A DNA stretch of 33,247 nt, from contig NZ_QHLI01000031.1 in assembly GCF_006864425.1 (NCBI RefSeq), positions 1 to 33,247 of the forward strand, in the 5' to 3' direction. The DNA comes from Campylobacter troglodytis (GTDB lineage Bacteria; Campylobacterota; Campylobacteria; Campylobacterales; Campylobacteraceae). How positions within the stretch are numbered: position 1 is the first letter of the stretch; every line of letters starts with the position of its first letter. The translations under genes were made by a program, and so were the position numbers. Positions 25,329 to 33,247 of the stretch are shown here, in pieces. The notes beneath the pieces are model-generated. The model did not search any database, was not told the origin of the DNA, and saw nothing but the letters and a program-made list of their open reading frames with translations.

Positions 25329-26759
25329 CTAGCAAGAATAGCAGGTCTTAAACTCATAAGCAGTTGGCCTAGCCTCCACAGGCCACACCTGAGTTCTAAA
25401 TTTCAAGTGTTGATACTCATCTATAAAGACCTCGCTCATAACGGGCTTTAAGTAGCTATTGTATCTTATAAGTGCTTCTAGGCTTCCTCTTAGGGTGTGT
25501 GGCAACTGCTCTATGCCCTTTTCTCTAATGGCATCAAGGGTAAGTTCAAATAAATTCTCATCCATAGGACCCACAGGAATAGTTTTGTTTTTTATGCCAT
25601 CAAGTCCTGCCATTAAAAGGCTTGAAAAGGCTAGGTAAGGATTTGAGGTGCTATCAGGAAATCTGATCTCTATCCTAGCTGAGTTTTTACCAGCCCCATA
25701 AGGCACACGACAACTAGCACTTCTATTTTGACAAGAATAAGTAAGGATTGACGGTGCTTCAAAGCCTGGAATTAGCCTTTTGTATGAATTTGAACTAGGA
25801 TTTGTAAAGGCTGCTACGCTTCTTGCGTGTCCTAGGATCCCACCTATATAATTAATGGCGGTTTGACTTAGATGCCCATAGCCTTCCTTATCATAAAACA
25901 AATTCGTCCCATCCTTCCACAAACTCATATGCACGTGCATTCCGTTGCCATTATCCCCATAAAGTGGCTTTGGCATAAAGGTGGCTGTCTTGCCATTAAG
26001 ATGAGCTACCATTCTAACTACATATTTATAAATTTGCACATTATCGGCTGCTTCTACAAGGGTGCCAAATTGAACCCCTATTTCGCCCTGAGCCTGGGCT
26101 ACCTCGTGGTGGTGGACAAAGACTTTTAGCCCCACCTTTTCAAGGGTTTGTACCATTTCAGCTCTCAGATCAACCATACTATCCATAGGTTGAACTGGAA
26201 AATACCCCCCCTTTGTCCTCGTGCGGTGTCCTGTGTTGTAGCCATCTGTGAAGTCTTTATCATCATTCCACTCGCCTTCTTCTGCGTCTATTTCATACTT
26301 TGCGCAGTTGATATTATCAACGATCTTAACGCTATCAAAGACAAAGAACTCATTTTCTGGTCCAAAATAAGCAGTATCGGCTATGCCACTATCTTTAAGA
26401 TACTGCATAGTCTTTTTTGCAATGCTCCTAGGGCATTTTTCATACATTTGTCCCTTGTAGATGTCATACACATCGCAAAATACAACTATGGTAGCATCCG
26501 CTGTGAAGGGATCCAAAAAGGCACTCTCAGCCTCAGGTCTTAAAATCATATCTGATTTTTCCACAGGCTGCCAGCCATTGACAGAGCTAGCATCAAAGGG
26601 TATGCCCTCTTCAAAGTGATCTTTGCTTACAGCATTTATGTTGTAGGTAATGTGATGCCAAGTACCTATCATATCAGTGAATCTAAAATCCACAAACAAG
26701 ACCTCATTGTCCTTACAATAGTCGAAAAAGCCATCGACACTATTCACAAATTTTCCCAT
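25329..26759 (-). CDS. glnA: Glutamine synthetase type I
   Basis: Dodecameric cytoplasmic enzyme making glutamine from glutamate, ammonia and ATP, the main ammonium-assimilation step. At 476 aa it has the usual GS-I length. Visible motifs are [19 protein letters not shown], the metal and ammonium site [12 protein letters not shown], the ATP-binding loop [17 protein letters not shown] and the glutamate-binding [11 protein letters not shown]. The region matching the adenylylation site of enteric GS reads MDENLFELT, with Phe in place of the modified Tyr, so control by adenylylation is unlikely, as I understand is usual in epsilonproteobacteria. The C-terminus ends KTCYSC. AAAAGGAG precedes the ATG. 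It corresponds to C. jejuni Cj0699c, apparently transcribed alone. Confidence 0.97.
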   Translation of the reverse strand: MGKFVNSVDGFFDYCKDNEVLFVDFRFTDMIGTWHHITYNINAVSKDHFEEGIPFDASSVNGWQPVEKSDMILRPEAESAFLDPFTADATIVVFCDVYDIYKGQMYEKCPRSIAKKTMQYLKDSGIADTAYFGPENEFFVFDSVKIVDNINCAKYEIDAEEGEWNDDKDFTDGYNTGHRTRTKGGYFPVQPMDSMVDLRAEMVQTLEKVGLKVFVHHHEVAQAQGEIGVQFGTLVEAADNVQIYKYVVRMVAHLNGKTATFMPKPLYGDNGNGMHVHMSLWKDGTNLFYDKEGYGHLSQTAINYIGGILGHARSVAAFTNPSSNSYKRLIPGFEAPSILTYSCQNRSASCRVPYGAGKNSARIEIRFPDSTSNPYLAFSSLLMAGLDGIKNKTIPVGPMDENLFELTLDAIREKGIEQLPHTLRGSLEALIRYNSYLKPVMSEVFIDEYQHLKFRTQVWPVEARPTAYEFKTCYSC

Positions 26760-26789
26760 TTTTTCTCCTTTTGAAATTTGATTTGAGAA

Positions 26790-26798
26790 ATTGTAGCA
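26790..26798 (-). promoter_or_regulatory. Probable extended -10 promoter of glnA
   Basis: On the minus strand TGCTACAAT fits the extended -10 form TGnTAnAAT and lies about 30 nt before the glnA ATG. AT-rich, phased T-runs lie upstream, as is usual for Campylobacter sigma-70 promoters. Confidence 0.6.
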
Positions 26799-26983
26799 TA
26801 AAATTATTTAATTAAGCTTAAATTAAAATAAATTTTTCAATAAATTTTAATTTTTTATCTTAAAGGCTGAATTTTAGGCTGCTTGTAATTATTTTTGCTT
26901 GAAAATTATTCTTATTTAATCTTTGATTAAGTTTTTTTGCTAAAATAAGCCCTTGAATTTGCAAATTTTATGAAAGGCAGGAT

Positions 26984-27220
26984 GTGATTTTTAACAAAGC
27001 GGATTTAAATTTATATGAAGCCTTGAATTTGGAGGCGATTTTTAAACAAACAGTTTCAAATTTACAAACAGCTTTTAATCCTCAAAGCTTTTTAATCTTG
27101 CAAACAGTCCCCCAAGTGCTTTTGAATTTACTCACCCTTTTTAATGCAAAGCTTTTGGCTCTGGCAAACGAGAGAGGGGGGGGGGGGGGAATTCCCACAC
27201 CAAGATTAAACTTAGTTTAA
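26984..27220 (+). CDS. Hypothetical protein with poly-G tract, truncated in this phase
   Basis: I do not recognise this protein. It starts at GTG 26984 with GAAAGGCAGG just upstream and reads VIFNKADLNLYEALNLEAIF and QTVPQVLLNLLTLFNAKLLA before a glycine run encoded by G14 (27176-27189), stopping at 27220 (78 aa). One more G (G15; also G12) changes the frame to a second open stretch of about 130 codons, rich in Lys, Phe and Leu, that ends at TAA 27586-27588. The long form would be about 201 aa and overlap the next gene's start by 8 nt. Open frames on both sides of the tract and the overlap with the phosphodiesterase gene argue for a real phase-variable gene. The downstream half is low in complexity, so chance openness remains possible. 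Confidence 0.5.
   Translation: MIFNKADLNLYEALNLEAIFKQTVSNLQTAFNPQSFLILQTVPQVLLNLLTLFNAKLLALANERGGGGGIPTPRLNLV
27176..27189 (+). repeat. Poly-G tract (G14)
   Basis: Fourteen G between GAGA and AATTCC, inside the open frame that begins at 26984. G12 or G15 would extend that frame to 27588. Confidence 0.9.
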
Positions 27221-27580
27221 AACTCTGGCTTTTTTATAAAATCCTTCACAAAATTAAAACTCACTTAAACTTATGCAAGTTAAAAAACTTTCAATTTAAA
27301 ACTAAGACAAAAGAAGATAAATTCAATCAAACAAACACCTTTAATTTTAAAATTTTATTTTGCAAAAATCCACTTAAATTCACGCATTTTTATCATAAAA
27401 TCAATCTAAAATTCAAGGCTTTTGTCTTAAAATTCAGCACTTTTTCACAGTTTAAACTTCAAAATTTTTCTCACAAATTTAGCTTTTTTCACATTTTTTA
27501 TTTTAAACTCAAGGCCTTTGCCCTTTTAAAAAAACGACACCCTTTAAAGCCCTTAAAATTCAAAGTTAAAAGGCAAGTTT

Positions 27581-28318
27581 ATGCTTAAAATCATAGCACA
27601 TAGGGGATTTTGGCTTGAAAAAAGTGAGCAAAATACCCTCAAAGCCTTTGAACGAGCCTTTGAAAATGGCTTTGGAGTAGAAACGGATTTGCGAGATTTT
27701 AAGGGCGAGCTTGTCCTTAGCCACGATCTAGCCACGAAAAACGCCCTGCCTTTGTGTGAACTTTTGAAACTACACGCCAGTTTTTGTAAGAATTTAGCCT
27801 CAAATTCCGCACCGTCTATTAATGTAGCCATTCCACCTAATACACCTTTGCTACTTGCCCTAAATATCAAGGCTGATGGCTTACAAAGCCCCTTAAAAGC
27901 CCTTTTAAAAGAGTTTAAAACACAAAATTACTTTGTCTTTGATATGAGTATGCCTGATATGCTAGGCTTTGAGCGTGAAAAAATTGCCTTTTACACAAGA
28001 CAAAGCGAGTTTGAGCCAAGTCCGCACCGTCATATGAAACCACTTTATGAAAAAGCAGAGGGGGTGTGGCTTGATGGCTTTTTTGAAAACTTTTTAAAGA
28101 AAAAACACCTTTTAAATCATCTTAAAAAAGGCAAGGCACTTTGTGTGGTTTCACCTGAACTTCATCATTATGCTTATATGAAAGAATGGAAAAGGCTTCG
28201 TCAAATTTTAATCAAAATGCAAAATTTAAAATCTTTTAATAAGGCTTTAAATAAATTTTCAATTTGCACCGATCATCCACAAAGAGCAAGGGAGTTTTTT
28301 AATGAAAACGGTCATTAA
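27581..28318 (+). CDS. Glycerophosphodiester phosphodiesterase-family protein
   Basis: A 245-aa member of the GDPD/PLC-like TIM-barrel family, which hydrolyses glycerophosphodiesters. The catalytic pieces are present in order: IAHRGF (His7, Arg8), ETDLRD (Glu34, Asp36) and LSHD (His48). The middle LLLALNIKADG corresponds to the Lys-bearing strand. The C-terminal part is less typical. No signal peptide is visible, so it is probably cytoplasmic. Relatives of this kind sit in surface-polysaccharide loci with nucleotidyltransferases and HAD phosphatases, as here. It is the first fixed gene of the operon, and its ATG overlaps the long form of the preceding poly-G frame. The substrate is unknown. 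Confidence 0.8.
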   Translation: MLKIIAHRGFWLEKSEQNTLKAFERAFENGFGVETDLRDFKGELVLSHDLATKNALPLCELLKLHASFCKNLASNSAPSINVAIPPNTPLLLALNIKADGLQSPLKALLKEFKTQNYFVFDMSMPDMLGFEREKIAFYTRQSEFEPSPHRHMKPLYEKAEGVWLDGFFENFLKKKHLLNHLKKGKALCVVSPELHHYAYMKEWKRLRQILIKMQNLKSFNKALNKFSICTDHPQRAREFFNENGH

Positions 28319-28384
28319 ACAAAGGCGAGTTTTTAACAAAAAATTCACTCAAAAACGAGCAAAAATTCACAAAAAGGATAAAAG

Positions 28385-29026
28385 ATGCCAAAGATAAAAG
28401 CCATAGTTTTTGATATGGACGGGGTTTTAATAGAAGCCAAGCACTGGCATTTTGAGGCTTTAAATAGGGCATTAAGCCTCTTTGGTATGGAGATTTCATA
28501 CTTTGAGCATATAAAAAGCTTTGATGGCTTACCTACAAAGGATAAGCTTAAAATGCTTTCAAGTGTTTATAATTTAAGCGAAAAGCTACATCCTTTCATC
28601 AACAAAATGAAACAAATCTACACCACAGAGCTAATCCATACTCGCTTAAAGCCAAATTTCACTCACGAATTTGCCCTCTCTCGTCTAAAAAATGAAGGTT
28701 ACAAGCTAGCCCTTTGCTCAAATTCAATCTCAAAAACCATATCTTTGATGATGCAAAAGGCCTCCCTTGATAAATATTTAGATTTTTTCTTATCAAATGA
28801 GGATGTGAAAAATGCCAAGCCTGATCCTGAGATCTACAACAAGGCTATAAAAAGGCTAAATTTAAGCCCCAAAGAGGTGCTAATTTTAGAGGACAACATA
28901 AATGGCATAAAATCTGCTAGGGCTAGTGGAGCATTTGTTATGGAGGTTTTAGAAGTAAATGAGGTAAATTATAAAAATATAAAAAAAGAAATTTTAAAAT
29001 GCGAAAGCTTGATGAAAAAAGCTTGA
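28385..29026 (+). CDS. HAD-superfamily phosphatase (beta-phosphoglucomutase-like)
   Basis: Cytoplasmic HAD hydrolase, 213 aa, of the phosphatase/phosphoglucomutase subgroup with an alpha-helical cap. Motif I is VFDMDGVL (Asp10 nucleophile, Asp12 acid/base), motif II LCSNSISK, motif III the Lys in KNAKPDPEIYNKA, and motif IV ILEDNINGIKSA. The cap opens KHWHFEALNRALSLFG. AAAGGATAAAAG precedes the ATG, 66 nt after the phosphodiesterase stop. In this operon it probably removes or moves phosphate on a sugar or polyol intermediate; the substrate is not evident. Confidence 0.88.
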   Translation: MPKIKAIVFDMDGVLIEAKHWHFEALNRALSLFGMEISYFEHIKSFDGLPTKDKLKMLSSVYNLSEKLHPFINKMKQIYTTELIHTRLKPNFTHEFALSRLKNEGYKLALCSNSISKTISLMMQKASLDKYLDFFLSNEDVKNAKPDPEIYNKAIKRLNLSPKEVLILEDNINGIKSARASGAFVMEVLEVNEVNYKNIKKEILKCESLMKKA

Positions 29027-29383
29027 ATTTAAAAGTTACGAGCTTAGTTTTTTACAAAAAGCATTGTTCTTAGATAAGAGTTTTGTCGTTTTTCATAGGC
29101 AAGGTTTAGGTTAAAAACCTTTGATTTTAGTTTAACTTAAACGAAAATGCCATAAATTAAAAATATAAAATTCGCGCAAAGCTGTGAATTTTTTAAATTC
29201 TTTGTGGCAAAGAACTAAAATGACAAAGGCTTTTTAAAAAATTATAAGGCTTTGTAAATTAATAAAAGAATTCACAAAGGCTTTTTTATAAAGGCTTTTG
29301 GCGTGAATTTAGCACAAAGAATTCACAAAAGAGCTTATCTTCAAACAAGCTTAAAGGCAAACATTACAAAAGAAAGGAAGATA
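29027..29383. other. Intra-operon spacer
   Basis: AT-rich spacer with repeated AAAGGCTTTTT and GAATTCACAAA phrases and no gene. The frame of the next gene stays open upstream to 29303, but that part (MNLAQRIHKRAYLQTSLKAN) is repeat-like and lacks a ribosome-binding site. Confidence 0.5.
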
Positions 29384-30223
29384 ATGTCAAGTGAAATAAC
29401 AGTAATAGTGCCCCTAGCTGGTTCTTCGTTTTTTTTCAAGGAAAATGAGTTGGTTTTCCCAAAGATACTAACAGAAATTTGTGGTGCAACTATGCTTGAA
29501 AGATTCATCTCAAACCTAGCTCAAATCAAACCTCGCTTTGTTTTTATACTCAAAAAAGAGCAAATTAAAAAATATGCCCTTGATGAGGCTATTAAAATAT
29601 TAGCTTCAAATTCTATCATTCTTGCCTTGGAGAATGAAACTCAGGGAATGGCTTTGAGTGCCTTATGGGCTATTGATTTTTTAGAAGGTGAAATCATCAT
29701 TTGTAATTTAGATCAGATCATAAATGCAAATTTAAACAAGATCATAAAATCATTTCGCAAGTTTGACGCAGGTGTCATCACCTTTGAAAGCTTACATCCA
29801 AGGTATTCTTTCGTTATAAGTGATGAAAATAACTTGCTTTTGCAAGCCTTTGAGAAAAAGCCTATTAGTAAAAAAGCTATTGCTGGTTTTTATTATTTTA
29901 AAAGAGGTAGCGACTTTGTGCAAGCTTGTGAGAGTATGGTTGCAAAGGATAATCATATAGATGGCAAGTTTTACATAGCCCCTTGCTTAAATGAAATGAT
30001 CTTAAAAAATCTTAAAATACTTGCTTATGAGATAGAACAAACTCAGTATCACACCTTTTATTCACCGGCTAAGATAGCTGAGTTTGAGGCTAAATTCTTG
30101 CCCCTTTTAAGAGAGGGGAGAAGTTTAAATGAGGTCTTAAATTCAACCTTAAACGAAGACAGAGTGAATTCTTTAAGCAGGGCTAAAAATTTAAAAAATT
30201 CAAAGATAAAAGAGGATGATTAA
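29384..30223 (+). CDS. Nucleotidyltransferase-like protein with altered signature
   Basis: A 279-aa member of the sugar-phosphate nucleotidyltransferase (NTP_transferase) fold. VIVPLAGSSFFFKENELVFP occupies the place of the usual GxGxRF...KPKP signature: the signature arginine is missing, and only FPK is kept. Later segments GEIIICNLDQIIN (metal-binding Asp strand), KKAIAGFYYFKRGSDF and HIDGKFYIAPCLNEMILKN match the second nucleotidyltransferase of this operon (31568), so the two are paralogues. I chose the ATG at 29384 because AAAGGAAG lies 6-8 nt upstream. It may use another substrate, act as a partner subunit or be catalytically weak. The cupin gene starts 2 nt after its stop. Confidence 0.78.
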   Translation: MSSEITVIVPLAGSSFFFKENELVFPKILTEICGATMLERFISNLAQIKPRFVFILKKEQIKKYALDEAIKILASNSIILALENETQGMALSALWAIDFLEGEIIICNLDQIINANLNKIIKSFRKFDAGVITFESLHPRYSFVISDENNLLLQAFEKKPISKKAIAGFYYFKRGSDFVQACESMVAKDNHIDGKFYIAPCLNEMILKNLKILAYEIEQTQYHTFYSPAKIAEFEAKFLPLLREGRSLNEVLNSTLNEDRVNSLSRAKNLKNSKIKEDD

Positions 30224-30225
30224 GT

Positions 30226-30567
30226 ATGCGTAAATTTAAATTAAACGAGATGACAAAGGGCTGGTTTGTGGGGGATTTTAGCCCTTGTGCTTATAAAACA
30301 ACTGAGTGCGAGGTGGCTATAAAATGCTATAAAAAGGGAGATAGTGAGGAAAGGCATTATCATAAAGTCTCCCTTGAACTTACAGCCATCATTAGTGGGC
30401 GTGTGAAAATGAATGGGCTTGAATTTAAAGGCGGAGACATTGTAGAAATCGCACCCTTTGAAAGCACGGATTTTAGGGCATTAGAGGATACTATCACCTG
30501 CGTTGTCAAAATTCCAAGCACAAAAGATGATAAATTTTTGGGCGAGTTTTATGAAAACAAAAAATGA
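30226..30567 (+). CDS. Cupin-fold protein
   Basis: A 113-aa single-domain cupin. The first motif is ERHYHKVSLELTAIISGRV, with His residues and Glu in metal-ligand positions; the second is GGDIVEIAPFESTDFRALED. Small cupins beside nucleotidyltransferases are often sugar epimerases, isomerases or sensor-like binding proteins; the sequence does not decide. It lies 2 nt after the preceding gene and its stop overlaps the next start (ATGA), so all three frames are probably translationally coupled. Confidence 0.8.
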   Translation: MRKFKLNEMTKGWFVGDFSPCAYKTTECEVAIKCYKKGDSEERHYHKVSLELTAIISGRVKMNGLEFKGGDIVEIAPFESTDFRALEDTITCVVKIPSTKDDKFLGEFYENKK

Positions 30568-31571
30568 TCTTTAGTATGAATTCAAAACATTTTCCTACTT
30601 CTAATACTAACGAAGTTTGTCATTTTAAGCCTTGCCAACCTTGTCATACTAAGCATTGCAACCCAGCGGGTTTCGAGGCGGTAGCCGAAACAAAAATATT
30701 TCTAGATCCTTGTCATTCTGAGCATTGCGAAGAAGCTCGTAATTCCACTTGTCATACTGAGCGTGTGCTAGTATCTCATAATTCAAAAAGAGCTTCTTCG
30801 TTTGCTAAGCAGACTCGCAATGACAAAAGAGCTAAAAATTCGCAAAATGCCACCACTTGTCATTCTGAGCGTGTGCTAGTATCTCGTAATTTCACTTGTC
30901 ATACTAATTGTGTGCTAGTATCTCAAGCCCCAATTTGCCATAATGAGACTTCGTGCGAAGTATCTCGTAATTCAAAAAGAGCTTATTTAATTGCTTCGCT
31001 TCCTCGCAGTGATAAAAAATTAAATAGAGATATTTCGTTTTCTACGAAAACTCGAAATGATAAAAATTCAAATATAGATCCTTCGTCTTTTGCAAAGCCT
31101 CAATATGACAAAGGTAAAAAGTCCCTCTGCCGTGTAAGTAAGAATTCACACGACAAATCCCCATCTCTTGCGAGTGAGGATTCACACGACAAATCCCCAT
31201 CTCTTGCGAGTGAGGATTCACACGACAAGTCCTTTTGCCGTGCGGATGGGCAACACATTAAGCCCCCCTCACTTGCGGAGGGGGGTTTGGGGGGTGGGTA
31301 TGAAAACCTTGAAAATTCACAAAGTACTCAAAATTCAACAAATGCCTTCAATTCTTGCTATACTGAGACTTCGTGCGAAGTATCTCATAATTCAAAAAGA
31401 ACTTCTTCGATCGCTTCGCTTCCTCGCAGTGATAAAAAATTAAATAGAGATATTTCGTTTTCTACGAAAACTCGAAATGATAAAAATTCAAAAAATATAG
31501 ATCCTTCGTCTTTTTCAAAGCCTCAACATAACAGTGTTAAAAAATCCACAAAATCAAAGGAATTCAAATGA
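30564..31571 (+). CDS. 335-codon frame composed of dispersed repeats
   Basis: An unbroken frame that links the cupin gene (ATGA overlap at 30564) to the second nucleotidyltransferase (ATGA overlap at 31568). The translation is almost wholly the dispersed palindromic repeats read in one phase: CHSEHCEEARNS, CHTERVLVSHNSKRASSFAK, SLPRSDKKLNRDISFSTKTR and PSLAEGGLGGG. Tandem SHDKSPSLASED units occur near 31150-31220, and one repeat block occurs twice (30945-31110 and 31365-31532). There is no signal peptide, membrane segment or known domain; the product would be Ser/Lys/Asn-rich and disordered. Its openness over a kilobase and its exact overlaps at both ends suggest it is at least translated through. 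I would not assign a protein function. Confidence 0.45.
   Translation: MIFSMNSKHFPTSNTNEVCHFKPCQPCHTKHCNPAGFEAVAETKIFLDPCHSEHCEEARNSTCHTERVLVSHNSKRASSFAKQTRNDKRAKNSQNATTCHSERVLVSRNFTCHTNCVLVSQAPICHNETSCEVSRNSKRAYLIASLPRSDKKLNRDISFSTKTRNDKNSNIDPSSFAKPQYDKGKKSLCRVSKNSHDKSPSLASEDSHDKSPSLASEDSHDKSFCRADGQHIKPPSLAEGGLGGGYENLENSQSTQNSTNAFNSCYTETSCEVSHNSKRTSSIASLPRSDKKLNRDISFSTKTRNDKNSKNIDPSSFSKPQHNSVKKSTKSKEFK
30945..31110 (+). repeat. About 165-bp direct repeat, copy 1
   Basis: Begins GAGACTTCGTGCGAAGTATC and ends near CAAAGCCTCAATATGAC. The near-identical second copy is at 31365-31532. Both are made of dispersed-repeat modules and lie in the same reading frame. Confidence 0.75.
31365..31532 (+). 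repeat. About 165-bp direct repeat, copy 2
   Basis: Counterpart of 30945-31110, with one 3-nt insertion (AAAAATATAG for AAATATAG) that keeps the frame open. Confidence 0.75.
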
Positions 31572-32380
31572 AACAAATAAACATAGTAATCCCTATGGCA
31601 GGGGCTGGCTCACGCTTTGCAAAGGAAGGTTACACCAAGCCAAAGCCTTTTATTCCCGTGCGTGGCACAGGCTACACAGTACAAGACAATACAAGGCAAA
31701 ATACAACAACGCAAGATAAAACGATGATAGAATGTGTCCTAAAAAATCTTTCCTTGCCAAATTCAAAATTTACACTCATCGCTTTAAAGGCACATTTAGA
31801 AGGCTTTAAAGAGCTTGTAGAGGGCATAAGGGCTGAATTTAAGGCAAGTTTTATACCTATCAAGGCTCTCACACAAGGTACAGCTTGTACCATACTTCAG
31901 GCACAGCATATCATAGACAATGACACACCCCTACTAATAGCAAATAGCGATCAAATCGTAGAACTAAACATAAAAGACTTTATTGATGACTGTTTTCTTA
32001 GAGAGCTTGACGGATCTATTTTGTGCTTTGAGGAGCCTAACAAGGATACAAAATGGAGCTTTGTTCGCACGGATGAAAAGCACCTTGTGTGCGAGGTGCG
32101 TGAAAAAGAGGCAATTAGCACTCTTGCTAGTGTTGGGATCTATCTTTTTGCAAGAGGTAGCGATTTTATAAATGCTGCAAACGCAATGATAGCAGCAAAT
32201 GAGAGGGTAAATAACGAGTTTTACACAGCCCCTGTTTATAATCACTGCATAAAAAGAGGCTTAAAAATAGGCATTTATCTTATTAAAAAATCTCAAATGC
32301 ACGGACTTGGCACCCCACAGGATTTAGCAGAATATGAGAGCTTTTTAAAAAGTGCTTGTCATTGTGACCGTAGCGACTAG
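31568..32380 (+). CDS. Sugar-phosphate nucleotidyltransferase
   Basis: Cytoplasmic enzyme expected to activate a sugar or polyol phosphate with CTP, UTP or a similar nucleotide for surface glycan synthesis; 270 aa. The signature IPMAGAGSRFAKEGYTKPKP (8-27) is intact. LLIANSDQIVE carries the metal-binding Asp, EVREKEAISTLASVGIYLF is the sugar-site sheet, and FYTAPVYN and HGLGTPQDLAEYESF close the fold. Two oddities stand out. Residues 32-50 (RGTGYTVQDNTRQNTTTQD) are an Asn/Gln/Thr-rich insertion where relatives run directly from the FIPV strand into KTMIE. The last residues CHCDRSD are encoded by the left end of a dispersed repeat, so the native end is replaced. Start ATG overlaps the preceding stop; AAAGGAA is upstream. 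Confidence 0.87.
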   Translation: MKQINIVIPMAGAGSRFAKEGYTKPKPFIPVRGTGYTVQDNTRQNTTTQDKTMIECVLKNLSLPNSKFTLIALKAHLEGFKELVEGIRAEFKASFIPIKALTQGTACTILQAQHIIDNDTPLLIANSDQIVELNIKDFIDDCFLRELDGSILCFEEPNKDTKWSFVRTDEKHLVCEVREKEAISTLASVGIYLFARGSDFINAANAMIAANERVNNEFYTAPVYNHCIKRGLKIGIYLIKKSQMHGLGTPQDLAEYESFLKSACHCDRSD

Positions 32381-33247
32381 GTGGATTAGATAATAGAAGC
32401 AAATCTTAAACACATAAACCTTGTCATTTTGACAGTAGCGACCCAGAGGGTTGTGTAGCAGAAGCAAACAAATCTCTTGTCATATTGAGGCGAAGCCGAA
32501 ATATCTCTAAATTTTATTTGAAATTCTTCGCTTTGCTCTCGCAAGACTCGCAATGACAAGGTAAAAACTTACAAGGATAAAGTGGGCTTGAATTTAAATT
32601 CAAGCAGGTTTGATTTATTGGTCATTTTGAGCTTTCGCAGAAAGCGAAGAATCCGCATTATTGTCATTCTGAGTTTGCGAAGCAAACGAAGAATCTCTTT
32701 TCTCATCATTTTGAGATATTTTTGCTTCGGCGTTTCACGCCTCGTAACCCACTGTGTCGCTACACTCAATATGACAAGGTAAAAACTTGCAAGGGCAAAA
32801 TGGCTTGAATTTAAATTCAAGTAGGTTTGATTTATTTGTCATTTTGACAGTAGCGACCCAGAGGGTTGTGTAGCAGAAGCAAACAAATCTCTTGTCATAT
32901 TGAGGAGAAGCCGAAATATCTCTACAATTTATTTGAAATTATTCGCCTTGTCTTACGACAAGCTCAATATGACAAGGTTATGAGATTCTTCGCTTTCTTT
33001 GAAAGCTCACAATGACAAGGTAAAAACTTACAAGGATGAAGTGGGCTTGAATTTAAATTCAAGCAGGTTTGATTTATTTGTTATTTTGAGCTTTCGCAGA
33101 AAGCGAAGAATCCGCATTATTGTCATTCTGAGTTTGCGAAGCAAACGAAGAATCTCTTTTCTCATCATTTTGAGATATTTTTGCTTCGGCGTTTCACGCC
33201 TCGTAACCCACTGTGTCGCTACACTCAATATGACAAGGTAAAAACTT
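32356..33247 (+). repeat. Tandem array of dispersed palindromic repeats
   Basis: From the end of the nucleotidyltransferase gene to the window edge. A block of over 400 bp beginning GTCATTTTGACAGTAGCGAC occurs at 32423 and again at 32838 (offset 415), and a segment of about 235 bp inside it recurs at an offset of 459. Each block contains CTTGAATTTAAATTCAAG, a perfect 18-bp palindrome (32588-32605, 32807-32822 region and 33046-33063), and the mini-insert form CGGCGTTTCACGCCTCGTAA after TTTTTGCTT. There is no supported gene. Confidence 0.7.

Noticed and set aside
1-33247. tRNA, rRNA and replication origin
   Set aside because: No cloverleaf with a TTC-type loop, ribosomal RNA segment or DnaA-box cluster was recognised by eye.

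Overview
The window is AT-rich DNA from a Campylobacter-type epsilonproteobacterium. The evidence is a set of close relatives of known Campylobacter genes: ilvA, trmA, an NhaC antiporter and a short-chain dehydrogenase in the order I recall for C. jejuni Cj0828c-Cj0833c, a PorA/MOMP-type porin, the divergent nssR/ctb nitrosative-stress pair, and glnA. The species cannot be fixed from the sequence alone. The genome looks repeat-rich: IS1595-type relics, short palindromic repeats, GC-rich repeats and simple-sequence tracts fill almost every long gap.

Layout. 1-480: 3' part of a dead IS1595-type transposase. 684-5160 (minus strand): ilvA, a chain of small palindromes, trmA, nhaC. 5161-6563: repeats only. 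6564-7313: SDR. 7528-8820: MOMP-like porin behind a T14 tract. 9320-13602: an apparent five-gene operon with substrate-binding protein, FecCD-type permease, ABC ATPase, pseudoazurin-like copper protein and an ATP-grasp ligase whose stop codon is supplied by an inserted IS. 13583-14443: that IS (degenerate). 14487-18262 (minus strand): surface-polysaccharide-type genes, with two C-methyltransferase genes each broken by a GA dinucleotide tract that is out of frame as sequenced, a fragment of a paralogue, and a third gene of uncertain function. 18263-20595: repeats, a G17 tract and scraps of a type IIG restriction-modification gene. 20596-22754: glycosyltransferase, nssR, ctb. 22755-25328: a stretch packed with RAATTY hexamers, then nested IS1595 relics. 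25329-26759: glnA. 26984-32380: an apparent operon that begins with a poly-G (G14) reading frame and continues with a GDPD-like phosphodiesterase, a HAD phosphatase, a nucleotidyltransferase-like protein, a cupin, a 335-codon frame built from repeats, and a second nucleotidyltransferase. 32381-33247: tandem repeats.

How it fits together. The two methyltransferase genes and the poly-G frame are candidate contingency loci that could switch surface glycan chemistry. The 26984-32380 operon looks like synthesis of an activated sugar or polyol phosphate, by family only. nssR-ctb is the globin arm of the NO response.

The most unusual signal is a 27-36-nt mini-insert. It follows T-runs, mostly at Phe-Gly codons, at equivalent positions in different IS1595 relics, where it brings stops or frameshifts. 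A recognisably related insert sits after a T-run in the dispersed palindromic repeats. Filled and empty versions of the same site can be compared within this window. Counts, alignments and motif calls were all made by eye.
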